42,413 nucleotides of DNA, from assembly GCF_946887195.1 (NCBI RefSeq), contig NZ_CAMPKE010000025.1:1-42413 (forward strand). The letters run 5' to 3'. The position numbers and the translations under genes are program-made. The notes beneath the pieces are model-generated. The model had not been told where the DNA came from, searched no databases, and worked only from the letters and a program-made list of their open reading frames with translations. The DNA comes from an uncultured Halomonas sp. GTDB lineage: Bacteria > Pseudomonadota > Gammaproteobacteria > Pseudomonadales > Halomonadaceae. Below, one piece after another: positions 1-9,159 of this stretch (the stretch's first letter is position 1; the number at the start of each line of letters is the position of its first letter).

Positions 1-1991
1 CGCCATCCCCACTCGGCGAACGCTGGCTGCAACATCGCGATCTTCAGACTATCGACACCGCCATCGAAGTACACAGCGCACTACCCGGTATGGGTGTCGA
101 ACTCTACGATATTCTTGTGCTGAACCGCGAGCGTTATCGGCGTACTTCGACGCCGGCGTATACCGGCTGGGATACCGTGTCATTGACACGCATACGCCCA
201 CTACTAACCCATGTTACACCGCATCGGCTGACCTATTTCGTGCATACGCCACGCTCGGCGGGCCGTGTGGGGCGTGCCAGGCAGGCCCTGATCACCGAGG
301 GTTATGGCTGGCAACTTCAGTTACAATTTCGCGAAGTCACCCAACCGCCGCTGCGCAATACCCGGCGTATTTTCCCAGCACCGAAGCCTTTGGTGGCAAT
401 GCCCACTGACATGAGCGAAATCCTCAGCATCGACGAGGCCATGGATGACTACTGGATCAAGGAAACGCTGAATCGTGCCGAACGCCTCGCCACCGAACTC
501 GTCCCGCTTGCCGAGCGCGAAAAGCAGTTGAAACGCCGCCGCAAACAGCTCGCCAAACACGATTACGATGTCGCGATTCGCGATGTCCGCCGCGCGCGTA
601 ACCTCAAGCGCCAAGCGCTGAGTAACGCACTCGACGAATTGGTGGACGCCACCTACCCGCATAACAGCGCGAACACCCACGCCGTGAGCGTCGGCGGGCT
701 CAGCGAAGCATCTTCACGGGCGGCACTCACCGAGCGCCGCGCCTATCGCCAGTCCCTCGAGGAGGTCGGCAACTGGCAGGCCGTGATTCGCAACGAGCAG
801 GGCAACATCGCCCCAAGCCGCGCGATCCCGGTGGGGGTAAGTGGGCTGTTGCTGTTGCTCAATGGGGTAATGCTGGGCTTTGCGATTCAGCAACTGGTGA
901 CGGCTCTGCGTACAGGCGAGCGCATCGGTGAAGAGTTTTTCAATGCCGTATCCAGTATGACCTACACCGCAGCGGCAGTGGCCAGTGTTCGGGAAATCAT
1001 CCACGACACCCGCTACCGGCGCCTTTACCAGGGTCAAGCCTTTCAGGCTGCCGTGCGGCAGGCGTCCGGTAGTATTGACCATCTGGAGAGCTGGGCGCGC
1101 CTGACCAACTGGGCGATGATCGGTGTGGCGACATTTTCGGCCATTGCCGCAGGTTTTGATCTTTTCCGTCAACTTTACAAGCTTGATCGTGCCAATAGCG
1201 ATGCCCAGCGGGTCGCTGCCGCCATTGCCTTGATGGGCGATGTATCGGTTATGGGTGGCACTGCCCCCATTGCCGTTAGAGGCCTGTTCGGAGTATTTCG
1301 TGGCGAAGCCGCCATCCAGTTGCGCTTGACGCTGCTGCGCTGGGCGGTGCCGCTGAACTGGTTCGTGGCGGCCGGGGTGGTGCTGGTCATCGTCGGCGAA
1401 CTGCTCTACGAGTATTATTCGCTGTCGCCATTACAGCAGTGGTGCCGGCATAGCGCCTGGGGCGAGGAACCCAAAGGTTGGGATCTACCCGCGCATCACC
1501 GCCAACTGGCGGCCCTGCATGGCGACCCGGTGTTGCTGCGGCGCGTCGATCAGCCCCGCCGGCGGGTGGCGATGCCAGTCGGCCCAAGCCGGCCGGCCGT
1601 CTCGCTGCACCTGCGTTTGCACCTACCGGGCATCGCCACGCCCGCGCCGCACAACCTGGCGATCGGCCTATGGGCCATACAGACAAGTGAAAGCGACCCC
1701 AAGGTCGATCTGCTCGATGATCTCGTGACATATGGCGCCATAACTCAGGAAGGCGCCAGCAGCCGGCTGGATTACGTCCTCGACCCCGAGCGCCTGCAGC
1801 ACTTCAACAGCGTATTTCTGATTGCGCGACTCACCCCGGATGGCGCCTCGACGCCCACGACCGAGGTATTCGAGGTGTTCAACCGTTACGCTACTCCGAC
1901 GTTCACCACGAACTGGGCTGCCGTCGAACCCCTTGACGGGCAAAAGCGTCGCGGCTGGCGTAGCCTACCGCTTACACCCTGGCCATCGTGA
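1..1991 (+). CDS. VasX-like T6SS membrane-acting effector, C-terminal part (5' end outside window)
   Basis: The reading frame is open from the first base of the window, so the gene starts upstream; the first internal ATG is at 90. The visible 660 or so residues hold, in order: a soluble segment with HRLTYFVHTPR and QLQLQFREVTQPPL (about 210-360), a basic coiled-coil-like stretch rich in R, K and E (about 470-640), several hydrophobic segments suited to membrane insertion (around 825-910, 1105-1160, 1210-1280 and 1350-1425), and a soluble C-terminal domain to 1991. This layout, and the wording of the pre-membrane segment, resemble the VasX / BTH_I2691-type effectors that T6SS delivers to depolarise target membranes. 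The next gene is a membrane protein and may encode its immunity or accessory partner. The family assignment comes from pattern recognition. No T6SS structural gene lies in the window. The N-terminal targeting region is not visible. Confidence 0.65.
   Translation, partial: PSPLGERWLQHRDLQTIDTAIEVHSALPGMGVELYDILVLNRERYRRTSTPAYTGWDTVSLTRIRPLLTHVTPHRLTYFVHTPRSAGRVGRARQALITEGYGWQLQLQFREVTQPPLRNTRRIFPAPKPLVAMPTDMSEILSIDEAMDDYWIKETLNRAERLATELVPLAEREKQLKRRRKQLAKHDYDVAIRDVRRARNLKRQALSNALDELVDATYPHNSANTHAVSVGGLSEASSRAALTERRAYRQSLEEVGNWQAVIRNEQGNIAPSRAIPVGVSGLLLLLNGVMLGFAIQQLVTALRTGERIGEEFFNAVSSMTYTAAAVASVREIIHDTRYRRLYQGQAFQAAVRQASGSIDHLESWARLTNWAMIGVATFSAIAAGFDLFRQLYKLDRANSDAQRVAAAIALMGDVSVMGGTAPIAVRGLFGVFRGEAAIQLRLTLLRWAVPLNWFVAAGVVLVIVGELLYEYYSLSPLQQWCRHSAWGEEPKGWDLPAHHRQLAALHGDPVLLRRVDQPRRRVAMPVGPSRPAVSLHLRLHLPGIATPAPHNLAIGLWAIQTSESDPKVDLLDDLVTYGAITQEGASSRLDYVLDPERLQHFNSVFLIARLTPDGASTPTTEVFEVFNRYATPTFTTNWAAVEPLDGQKRRGWRSLPLTPWPS
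195..477 (+). repeat. Effector segment repeated at 3526-3802 (copy 1)
   Basis: This part of the effector gene is repeated at 3526-3802 with high DNA and protein similarity. Shared blocks include PHRLTY, WQLQLQFREVTQPPLR, RRIFPAPKPLV and MSEILSID-AMDDYWIKET. The similarity stops abruptly at the WIKET codons, just before the coiled-coil region of the full-length gene. Confidence 0.85.
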
Positions 1992-2055
1992 AGCGCTCAC
2001 CAATACAGCGCGAGCTCGTCAGCCCGCACAGGAAAACGCACACAAGGACCTTGTC

Positions 2056-3387
2056 ATGACAGCCGACGAATCGACCGCCAACCAGCCCTTGCCGGCGCTG
2101 CGCGTCGGCGAGCACCTCACCGAGGGCGCCAACGAGCTGTACTGCCTGAGCCCGCGACCGGTGCCGCTGGATTTGCCGGACATCGCCGATGTGGCGCGGC
2201 TGGTACTGCGCAAGGGCGAGGCAACCCTCGATCTGATGCAGGGCGTGACCCGTAACGGCATGCTCGCCTGGGGGGGGGGGGTGGCGGTCTGGGTGCTGCT
2301 CTTCTTTGTTTTTCTATTCTTTTTTGCCATGGGTACTTCATTGTTATCCCGGGGAGTCTTTTCCTGGTGGGAGGCCCTTGCTAGTTGGGGGGGGGGCTTC
2401 TACTTAGCTATACTTTTTTGTGGCATGACTGGCCTAGTGTTTCCCGATGCCTTGATGACGGGCACGCCGCCGGTGCGCTTTCATCGTCAGCGCCGCGAGG
2501 TAGCCTTCGTGGTCCAGCACCCCGGGCGCCGGGTGTGGCTGCCCTCGCCGCGTCACGATCTGATGATCGGCCTGTGGTTCGCACTTTTCGCTTCAAGCGG
2601 AGGCTCTGCAATCGTCGGTATTAACATTTTCGGACCGTACTTCAGTCTGATCATGCTGGTCTGCCATGTCTTGGTTCTCCCCGGCCTATTGTTCGGCTAT
2701 CGCGCCTTTTATGGCCGTTGCCGCCGGCGTGCCGGCTGGGTGCGGGAGACCGTCTTCGTGCCCTGGGAAGACGTGGTGGCCGTGGCGACACGCAACGTCA
2801 GCTTCACGCTGGGCGGGGCCACCGGGTTGGGCTGGAACCTGATCATCCTGCCGCCGGACCCCGAACGCCCCGGTTATTCGCTAGCTGGCGCGGGCATTTC
2901 GGCCAGTGTCGGCGGCTTGCCGGGGGCGATGATCCAGTGGGAGTTGATTCGCCGCTACATGGAAGAGGGCGCCGATGCTGTGCCCGAGCGTGCCGACGAT
3001 TACAGCGTGGCCTGGTACAAAGGAGAGATGGCGCGGCAGAGGGAGCGCCATGCAAGCAAGGGCAAGCGCTTCTGGCGATACCGCATGGGGCGCTGGATGG
3101 AACTGGCCTGGTTCGCCAGTTGGTACACCGAGTATCGCATCGAGCATGTGCTCCCCAAGGCGGCGCCCAAGGGCTGGCTTGCCGAGTGGTCGAAGCCGCT
3201 ACCCGAGAACGAGTGGGCCAGGCCGTCGCGGGAACTCACCGAGCTCAGCGCGCAGGTACGCGCCGCCTATCAACGCGGCGAAACCTTTATCGAGCTTGGC
3301 CCCATCGAGGAACGCTTCGGCAACCGGGCCGGCGACCGACCCAGGGTCGCCTATCGTAGCGTGCCTTTCGCGGCGCATCAGGGGTAG
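2056..3387 (+). CDS. Multi-pass membrane protein beside the effector, possible T6SS immunity/accessory protein (DUF6708-like)
   Basis: The product is 443 residues. The ATG at 2056 follows AAGGA with suitable spacing and lies 64 bases after the effector stop. Its N-terminal 70 residues are soluble. Two hydrophobic segments follow (about 2255-2335 and 2380-2445), then a short loop with RFHRQRREVAFVV, two more hydrophobic segments (about 2560-2700), and a basic, tryptophan-rich cytosolic part with VPWEDVVAV, WNLIILPPDP and WELIRRYM. The arrangement (paired membrane helices and a PH-like soluble domain) recalls the DUF6708 proteins I associate with VasX-type effector loci, and suggests a membrane-located immunity or adaptor protein. 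This role is inferred from position. The gene contains runs of 12 G and 10 G inside its first two membrane segments; at the lengths given here the frame stays open. Confidence 0.55.
   Translation: MTADESTANQPLPALRVGEHLTEGANELYCLSPRPVPLDLPDIADVARLVLRKGEATLDLMQGVTRNGMLAWGGGVAVWVLLFFVFLFFFAMGTSLLSRGVFSWWEALASWGGGFYLAILFCGMTGLVFPDALMTGTPPVRFHRQRREVAFVVQHPGRRVWLPSPRHDLMIGLWFALFASSGGSAIVGINIFGPYFSLIMLVCHVLVLPGLLFGYRAFYGRCRRRAGWVRETVFVPWEDVVAVATRNVSFTLGGATGLGWNLIILPPDPERPGYSLAGAGISASVGGLPGAMIQWELIRRYMEEGADAVPERADDYSVAWYKGEMARQRERHASKGKRFWRYRMGRWMELAWFASWYTEYRIEHVLPKAAPKGWLAEWSKPLPENEWARPSRELTELSAQVRAAYQRGETFIELGPIEERFGNRAGDRPRVAYRSVPFAAHQG
2270..2281 (+). repeat. Homopolymer tract of 12 G within a coding region
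   Basis: Twelve consecutive G encode Gly-Gly-Gly flanked by Trp and Val in the first membrane segment of the gene at 2056-3387. A tract this long slips readily during replication, and it is also a common site of sequencing error. Confidence 0.9.
2387..2396 (+). repeat. Homopolymer tract of 10 G within a coding region
   Basis: A second long G run lies about 105 bases after the 12 G tract in the same gene. It encodes a glycine stretch in the second membrane segment. At this length the frame remains open. Confidence 0.9.
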
Positions 3388-3421
3388 TGAAAGCGTGTCG
3401 AATCGAACGGGAAGAAAACCT

Positions 3422-3805
3422 ATGGCGACTGCCCCTCTTCCCGCGCTGTGTGCCCGCGAGCACTACCGAAATACCACGCTGCCACTCACGTATCCGCGTT
3501 CGGAGACCTTGTCATCGAACCACGTAAAGCCGTTATTGACCCAGATCGCACCGCATCGGCTGACCTATTACTTACATACCCCGAGAGTCGCGGACCCAGT
3601 GGTTAACACCGGGTTGGCCCTGGTAACAGAAGGCTATCGCTGGCAACTTCAGTTACAATTTCGCGAAGTCACCCAGCCGCCACTGCGCACCAGCCGGCGA
3701 ATTTTTCCGGCACCCAAGCCGTTGGTCGACATGCCCGATGACATGAGCGAAATCCTCAGCATCGACAACGCCATGGACGACTACTGGATCAAGGAAACGT
3801 TCTGA
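3422..3805 (+). pseudogene. Truncated duplicate of the VasX-like effector (127 residues)
   Basis: From an ATG at 3422, preceded by GGAAG, an open frame of 127 codons runs to a TGA at 3803-3805. About its last 93 residues closely match the effector segment encoded at 195-477. The first 35 or so residues differ. It ends exactly where the full effector would go on into its coiled-coil and membrane region, so it has no membrane-acting part. The stop overlaps the next start (TGATG). It is best read as a relic of effector duplication or an orphan module that arrived with the genes downstream. A ribosome-binding site is present, so expression of a short protein cannot be excluded. Confidence 0.7.
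3526..3802 (+). repeat. Effector segment repeated from 195-477 (copy 2)
   Basis: Second copy of the effector segment at 195-477, in direct orientation and about 3.3 kb away. It could support recombination that deletes or swaps the gene between the copies. Confidence 0.85.
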
Positions 3806-4134
3806 TGTCGGCTAACGAAACCTTCGAGGCCTATTACGCCGAGACGGCTTACACGCCCGAGAAACGCCGTGAGTGGGAGGCAGAAAATCCCAAGCGGGAC
3901 AAGATGTTTGGCTCGCGGCTGTCCTGGGATCGCAAGACTCAGGACACCGGTCCGGAAGAGGAGTATGACTATAGTCATATCGAGATTTCTCAGCACGAAG
4001 AGAAAAGGTGCTCGGAAAGGAATCTTGAAGATAATGATATTTATAAGGAGCTGAAGGTGCGTCACGATCATCAAGCTATTATGCCGCCTAACTACACGGC
4101 ATCGGCAGTATTTTTTTTATGGCGACAGGGATAA
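3805..4134 (+). CDS. N-terminal soluble part of a probably split membrane protein (109 residues)
   Basis: The start overlaps the stop of the effector fragment (TGATG), which suggests translational coupling. The product is very hydrophilic (many E, K, R and D) up to about residue 98, then turns hydrophobic (TASAVFF) just at a run of eight T (4111-4118), and stops 16 bases after that run. Adding one T there opens another frame that passes this stop. A second added T at the seven-T run (4142-4148) joins it to the frame of the next gene with a continuous membrane segment. I therefore regard this as the front half of one gene with 4139-4795. No family was recognised for this part. Confidence 0.5.
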   Translation: MSANETFEAYYAETAYTPEKRREWEAENPKRDKMFGSRLSWDRKTQDTGPEEEYDYSHIEISQHEEKRCSERNLEDNDIYKELKVRHDHQAIMPPNYTASAVFFLWRQG

Positions 4135-4148
4135 GTAAAGGTTTTTTT
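4111..4148 (+). repeat. Two poly-T runs (8 T and 7 T) at the break of a split gene
   Basis: Runs at 4111-4118 and 4142-4148. One extra T in each would fuse the frames of 3805-4134 and 4139-4795 without any stop between them. Confidence 0.8.
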
Positions 4149-4183
4149 ATCTTTGCCTGTTCATACAATCAATAGTTATAGTA

Positions 4184-4795
4184 ATGACTATCGGCTACAT
4201 ACCATTTAGTGGAGAAGGCGTTACAGATACACTATATATCATATGGGATTTTTTCATGTTCCTAGCACCCTTTATCGCAACCTTTTTATTGGTATGGAAA
4301 TCAGGAGAGCTACTTAATAAAAAACGACCTGGCATCTTCATGGGAGTCAGAAAAGGCCCCATCTGGGAGGCCAACCGCCAAACCGGAATGCTTACCTTCT
4401 ATAAGAAGAAACGTGCTTGGAAGCAACGGCTAAAGGCGCCATTTCACGAGTTCGATGCCTTTCTGCAAAGCTCCCCGGATAGCCAGGGCAGCTCGACCTA
4501 TTCGTTGATTCTTTATCACCCCCAGCAGCGCATCAAGCAAAAACTCGACGCCTTTTTTCCGCCGACCAAGATGGACGGCGATCTGGTCGCCGCCTGGCAG
4601 TTTCTGCAGCGCTATATGGATGTCTCCCAACCATTGCCGGATGTGCCCGGATTGGAGATCCACCGCCCTAAGGACCCTACCACGGCGGCATCGGACAAGC
4701 GCAAGAAACGCAATCCGCGCTACTGGCGCGACATGAGTGAGCAAAGCGTCAAGAAGATTCAGCGCGAGAAGTATCTGAAGAATATTCGTCGTTGA
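4184..4795 (+). CDS. Membrane-anchored protein of unknown function, probable C-terminal part of a split gene; candidate immunity protein
   Basis: From the ATG at 4184 the product is 203 residues. The same frame is open back to 4139 and encodes a further hydrophobic stretch (FFYLCLFIQSIVIV), so the ATG probably lies inside a longer gene. A membrane segment (TLYIIWDFFMFLAPFIATFLLVW) is followed by a soluble domain with NRQTGMLTFYKK, YSLILYHP and WQFLQRYM, and a basic tail. The WQFLQRYM block recalls WELIRRYM in the protein at 2056-3387, which suggests a distant shared fold. There is no good ribosome-binding site before 4184. The upstream 100 bases are AT-rich, unlike the surrounding chromosome, consistent with horizontal acquisition. 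Function unknown; an immunity role is inferred from the effector fragment upstream. Confidence 0.5.
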   Translation: MTIGYIPFSGEGVTDTLYIIWDFFMFLAPFIATFLLVWKSGELLNKKRPGIFMGVRKGPIWEANRQTGMLTFYKKKRAWKQRLKAPFHEFDAFLQSSPDSQGSSTYSLILYHPQQRIKQKLDAFFPPTKMDGDLVAAWQFLQRYMDVSQPLPDVPGLEIHRPKDPTTAASDKRKKRNPRYWRDMSEQSVKKIQREKYLKNIRR

Positions 4796-4812
4796 TCGTT
4801 CAACCAGAATCA

Positions 4813-4841
4813 AAAAACCCACGAGCTCATCGTGGGTTTTT
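4813..4841. terminator. Bidirectional rho-independent terminator
   Basis: A perfect 12-base inverted repeat AAAAACCCACGA / TCGTGGGTTTTT surrounds a 5-base loop, with T runs readable on both strands. It lies between the convergent genes ending at 4795 (+) and 4871 (-), and closes both the island and the response-regulator gene. Confidence 0.9.
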
Positions 4842-4870
4842 CGTTCAATCTATAAGCTAGCGACGTAAGC

Positions 4871-5533
4871 TCACGACTCGACCTTGGGCGGCTCGACCTC
4901 GAGCTTCTGCGCGGCGATCACCGCCTGGGTACGCGAGTGCACGCCCAGCTTGCGCAAAATCGCCGTGACATGCGCCTTGATGGTGGCCTCAGAGACGGTG
5001 AGCTCGAAGGCGATCTGCTTGTTGAGCAGGCCCTCGGTCAGCATGTTGAGCACGCGAAATTGCTGTGGCGTCAGCGAGGCGATGGCTTCGGCGAAGCGTG
5101 TTTCATCTTCATCGGCCTCGCCGAGCGCTTCAGCGAGCTCCGCGGGTAGCCATACCTCACCGTCGAGTATTTCGCTGACGGCTTCGGCAATCATCGTCAG
5201 CGACGATGACTTGGGAATGAAACCGGATGCACCGTAATCGATGGCGCGACGCACCACATGGGGCTCGTCACTCCCTGAAACCACGGCCACCGGAATGTCC
5301 GGTGTCTGTCCCCGCAGCTGTATCAGCCCCGAAAAGCCATGCGCGCCGGGCATGTGCAGGTCGAGCAGGATGAGATCCGCGTCGGGGTGCCGCGTCACCA
5401 TCTGGTTGGTGGCTTCCATGGTGTCGGCTTCGACGATCTCGGCTTGCGGGGCTACCTGGCGCAACGCCTGCGTCAACGCAGCGCGGAATAGCGGGTGATC
5501 ATCGGCAACGATGAATTTCTGGGCAAAAGCCAT
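4871..5533 (-). CDS. NarL/LuxR-family response regulator, probable acetate-utilisation regulator (CrbR/ErdR-like)
   Basis: The 220-residue product has a receiver domain (residues 5-125: acidic pair D11-D12, phospho-acceptor D58 in LLDLHMPG, conserved Lys in FIPKSS) and a LuxR-type helix-turn-helix (about 150-213; LTPQQFRVLNMLTEG, NKQIAFELTVSEATIKAH). The start is preceded by GGAGGAGA. It lies directly downstream of acs, on the same strand. In Pseudomonas and Vibrio the orphan-like regulator ErdR/CrbR, with sensor MxtR/CrbS, activates acs; proximity makes this the likely role here. No cognate histidine kinase is in the window. The gap to acs holds a terminator-like hairpin, so it probably has its own promoter. 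Confidence 0.75.
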   Translation of the reverse strand: MAFAQKFIVADDHPLFRAALTQALRQVAPQAEIVEADTMEATNQMVTRHPDADLILLDLHMPGAHGFSGLIQLRGQTPDIPVAVVSGSDEPHVVRRAIDYGASGFIPKSSSLTMIAEAVSEILDGEVWLPAELAEALGEADEDETRFAEAIASLTPQQFRVLNMLTEGLLNKQIAFELTVSEATIKAHVTAILRKLGVHSRTQAVIAAQKLEVEPPKVES

Positions 5534-5710
5534 TGAGTCTCCTCCGGATCCTCCTGAAGCGAGCGACCACGCCGTCTTACCCGCGGCGTTGGGCTCGTTC
5601 GCTTTTCTTACAGCATGTTACCCCATGCAATGCGGGATTCCCAAGGTTCATGCTGGCGAAGGATGGGGCCGATAACATTCGTGGAATGTCGGCCGTTGGT
5701 AGGATGCAAA

Positions 5711-5746
5711 CAAGGGACCGAGCGCCGGATGGCAGTCGGCCCCTTG
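5711..5746 (-). terminator. Probable terminator of acs
   Basis: An 11-base imperfect inverted repeat (CAAGGGACCGA / TCGGCCCCTTG, one mismatch) encloses a 14-base loop just after the acs stop. On the - strand it is followed by only three T, so termination may be weak. Confidence 0.45.
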
Positions 5747-5764
5747 ATGAAGGGTCGCATTGGA

Positions 5765-7714
<1,950 letters not shown>

Positions 7715-7759
7715 GTCGATGCTCCCTGCACTCCGTGATGAGTACGCTGAGATAAGAGT

Positions 7760-7810
7760 TACCGACCATGGTGACGGTCAGTACCGAAGTATCTTCCCAG
7801 CATATACCCA
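7760..7810. promoter_or_regulatory. Repeated TACCGA/TACCCA motifs in the acs upstream region
   Basis: TACCGA occurs at 7760-7765 and 7782-7787 and TACCCA at 7805-7810, spaced 22 and 23 bases (about two helical turns). The middle one is part of a TAC-N4-GTA palindrome. NarL-family regulators often bind TAC-type heptamers, and one is encoded beside acs. Binding is inferred only. Confidence 0.3.
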
Positions 7811-7888
7811 GTCGGGGCCCCTTTCCCAATTAGACGTTGGTAGGAGCTATTTTTCTTTTAAATCAAAAATTTAAGGCTTTTCTACGAA

Positions 7889-8431
7889 TTATGTCGATGT
7901 CTTATAGACCAAGGTTTGACGGCATTTTCGACAGAAATAGGGTTGCCCCGCACTGGCCAGGGCATGACGGCGGCGGCTGAAATGGTGATCGCGGCACGCG
8001 CAGCGGTAACGGTAAGGGGCCGGACTCGCCGAGCGCGTATCGAAGCGATGCGTCACACGAGGCTCGAGCCCGTAGAGATCGCGCATGACGCGGCACCACT
8101 CGCGACCATGCGGGCGAACCTTGTGACCGTCCTCGAGATGGTGGACCAGCCAATGCGCCATTTCGTGCGGCACGACATCGACGAAGTAAGCGAGCCGGTT
8201 CTCGGCCAGCAGGGTCGGATTGAAACGCAGCCCGCCGCGTCCGAAATGCGCCTGGCCCGCGCACTTGCCACGAATGTCCAACCACACCTCGGGGCGCGGT
8301 AACGCGGGATGCACCTCGCAACCCAGTTTCCAGGCTGCATCGACACGCTGATGAAGACGAGCATGCAGCGACGGCCGATCGAGCGCGGCTAATCGATCGG
8401 CATCGGGAGTGGGGAGAGTCGGGGAATTCAT
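7889..8431 (-). CDS. sprT: SprT-family zinc metalloprotein
   Basis: The 180-residue product carries the SprT zinc motif H89-E90-M-A-H93 followed by the third-ligand region (RPHGREW), and a C-terminal zinc-ribbon-like set of cysteines (CAC and CRKC). This is the usual SprT architecture and near the usual length. SprT-like proteins resemble the protease domain of SPRTN; the bacterial role is poorly known and a regulatory or protease role is only presumed. It is divergent from the UPF0149 gene. The start shows no strong ribosome-binding site. The last 30 bases lie next to an AT-rich patch in the acs leader. Confidence 0.85.
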   Translation of the reverse strand: MNSPTLPTPDADRLAALDRPSLHARLHQRVDAAWKLGCEVHPALPRPEVWLDIRGKCAGQAHFGRGGLRFNPTLLAENRLAYFVDVVPHEMAHWLVHHLEDGHKVRPHGREWCRVMRDLYGLEPRVTHRFDTRSASPAPYRYRCACRDHHFSRRRHALASAGQPYFCRKCRQTLVYKTST

Positions 8432-8502
8432 AGGCTGCTAGAATGCCGTTCAACACGTCGAGCGTCCAGCGCTCGCGTCACCCTTTTTCAATGGAAGCGA
8501 TC

Positions 8503-9147
8503 ATGCAAGAGATGCCGCAAACTCAGCCTCTGCTGGACGACGACGAATTGGATCGGCTCGACGATTTCCTCGACTCCGAACAGGTCGACGCCGAGGCGCT
8601 GGATCTGATCGGCGCGCATGGTTTTTTGCTAGCACTGGCGGTTGCGCCGCGCGACGTTCCGGCATCGACCTGGGTCGTCGAACTCTTTCACGGTGAGCCG
8701 GCCTTCACCGACGACGCCGAACGTAACGACATTCTCGGCCTGCTGGAGCGTCTCAAGCGCAACGCCATCGAGGCGCTGGAACACGGTCATTTGCCGGAGT
8801 TGCCGTTCGATCTCGAACTCGGCGACCTGGCGGCCGAGGAGACACCGATCGGCGACTGGTCTGCCGGCTTCATGGAGGGTGTGTTTCTCGACGAAAGCGC
8901 CTGGTTCGAAGGCGACGAAGAGGGTGCCGCCACCTTGCTGCTGCCATTCATGGCGCTGTCCGGCCTGTTCGACGACGAACCGGACATGGCCGAGCTGGCC
9001 AGCGATCCGATGCAGGCCGAACGCCTCGTACAGCAACTGCCGGAGCTGGTGCTGGATATCTACCTGCATTACCGCGTGCCGCCGGAATCGCCCAAACCCA
9101 GCCCGCGCAAGAAGCGCCCGGCCGGTCGTGGTGGCAGAAAACGCTAG
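8503..9147 (+). CDS. UPF0149 (YecA/YgfB-like) family protein
   Basis: The 214-residue product is strongly acidic in its first 190 residues and ends in a basic tail (PRKKRPAGRGGRKR). The blocks LIGAHGFLLALAVAP, DWSAGFMEGV and a Leu/Pro-rich end (LPFMALSG) fit the UPF0149 family. I chose the ATG at 8503 because GGAAG precedes it by five bases; the in-frame ATG at 8491 lacks such a site. The family has no firm general function. The gene is convergent with the phospholipase D gene, 12 bases away. Confidence 0.75.
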   Translation: MQEMPQTQPLLDDDELDRLDDFLDSEQVDAEALDLIGAHGFLLALAVAPRDVPASTWVVELFHGEPAFTDDAERNDILGLLERLKRNAIEALEHGHLPELPFDLELGDLAAEETPIGDWSAGFMEGVFLDESAWFEGDEEGAATLLLPFMALSGLFDDEPDMAELASDPMQAERLVQQLPELVLDIYLHYRVPPESPKPSPRKKRPAGRGGRKR

Positions 9148-9159
9148 GCCGTAGCCGTA

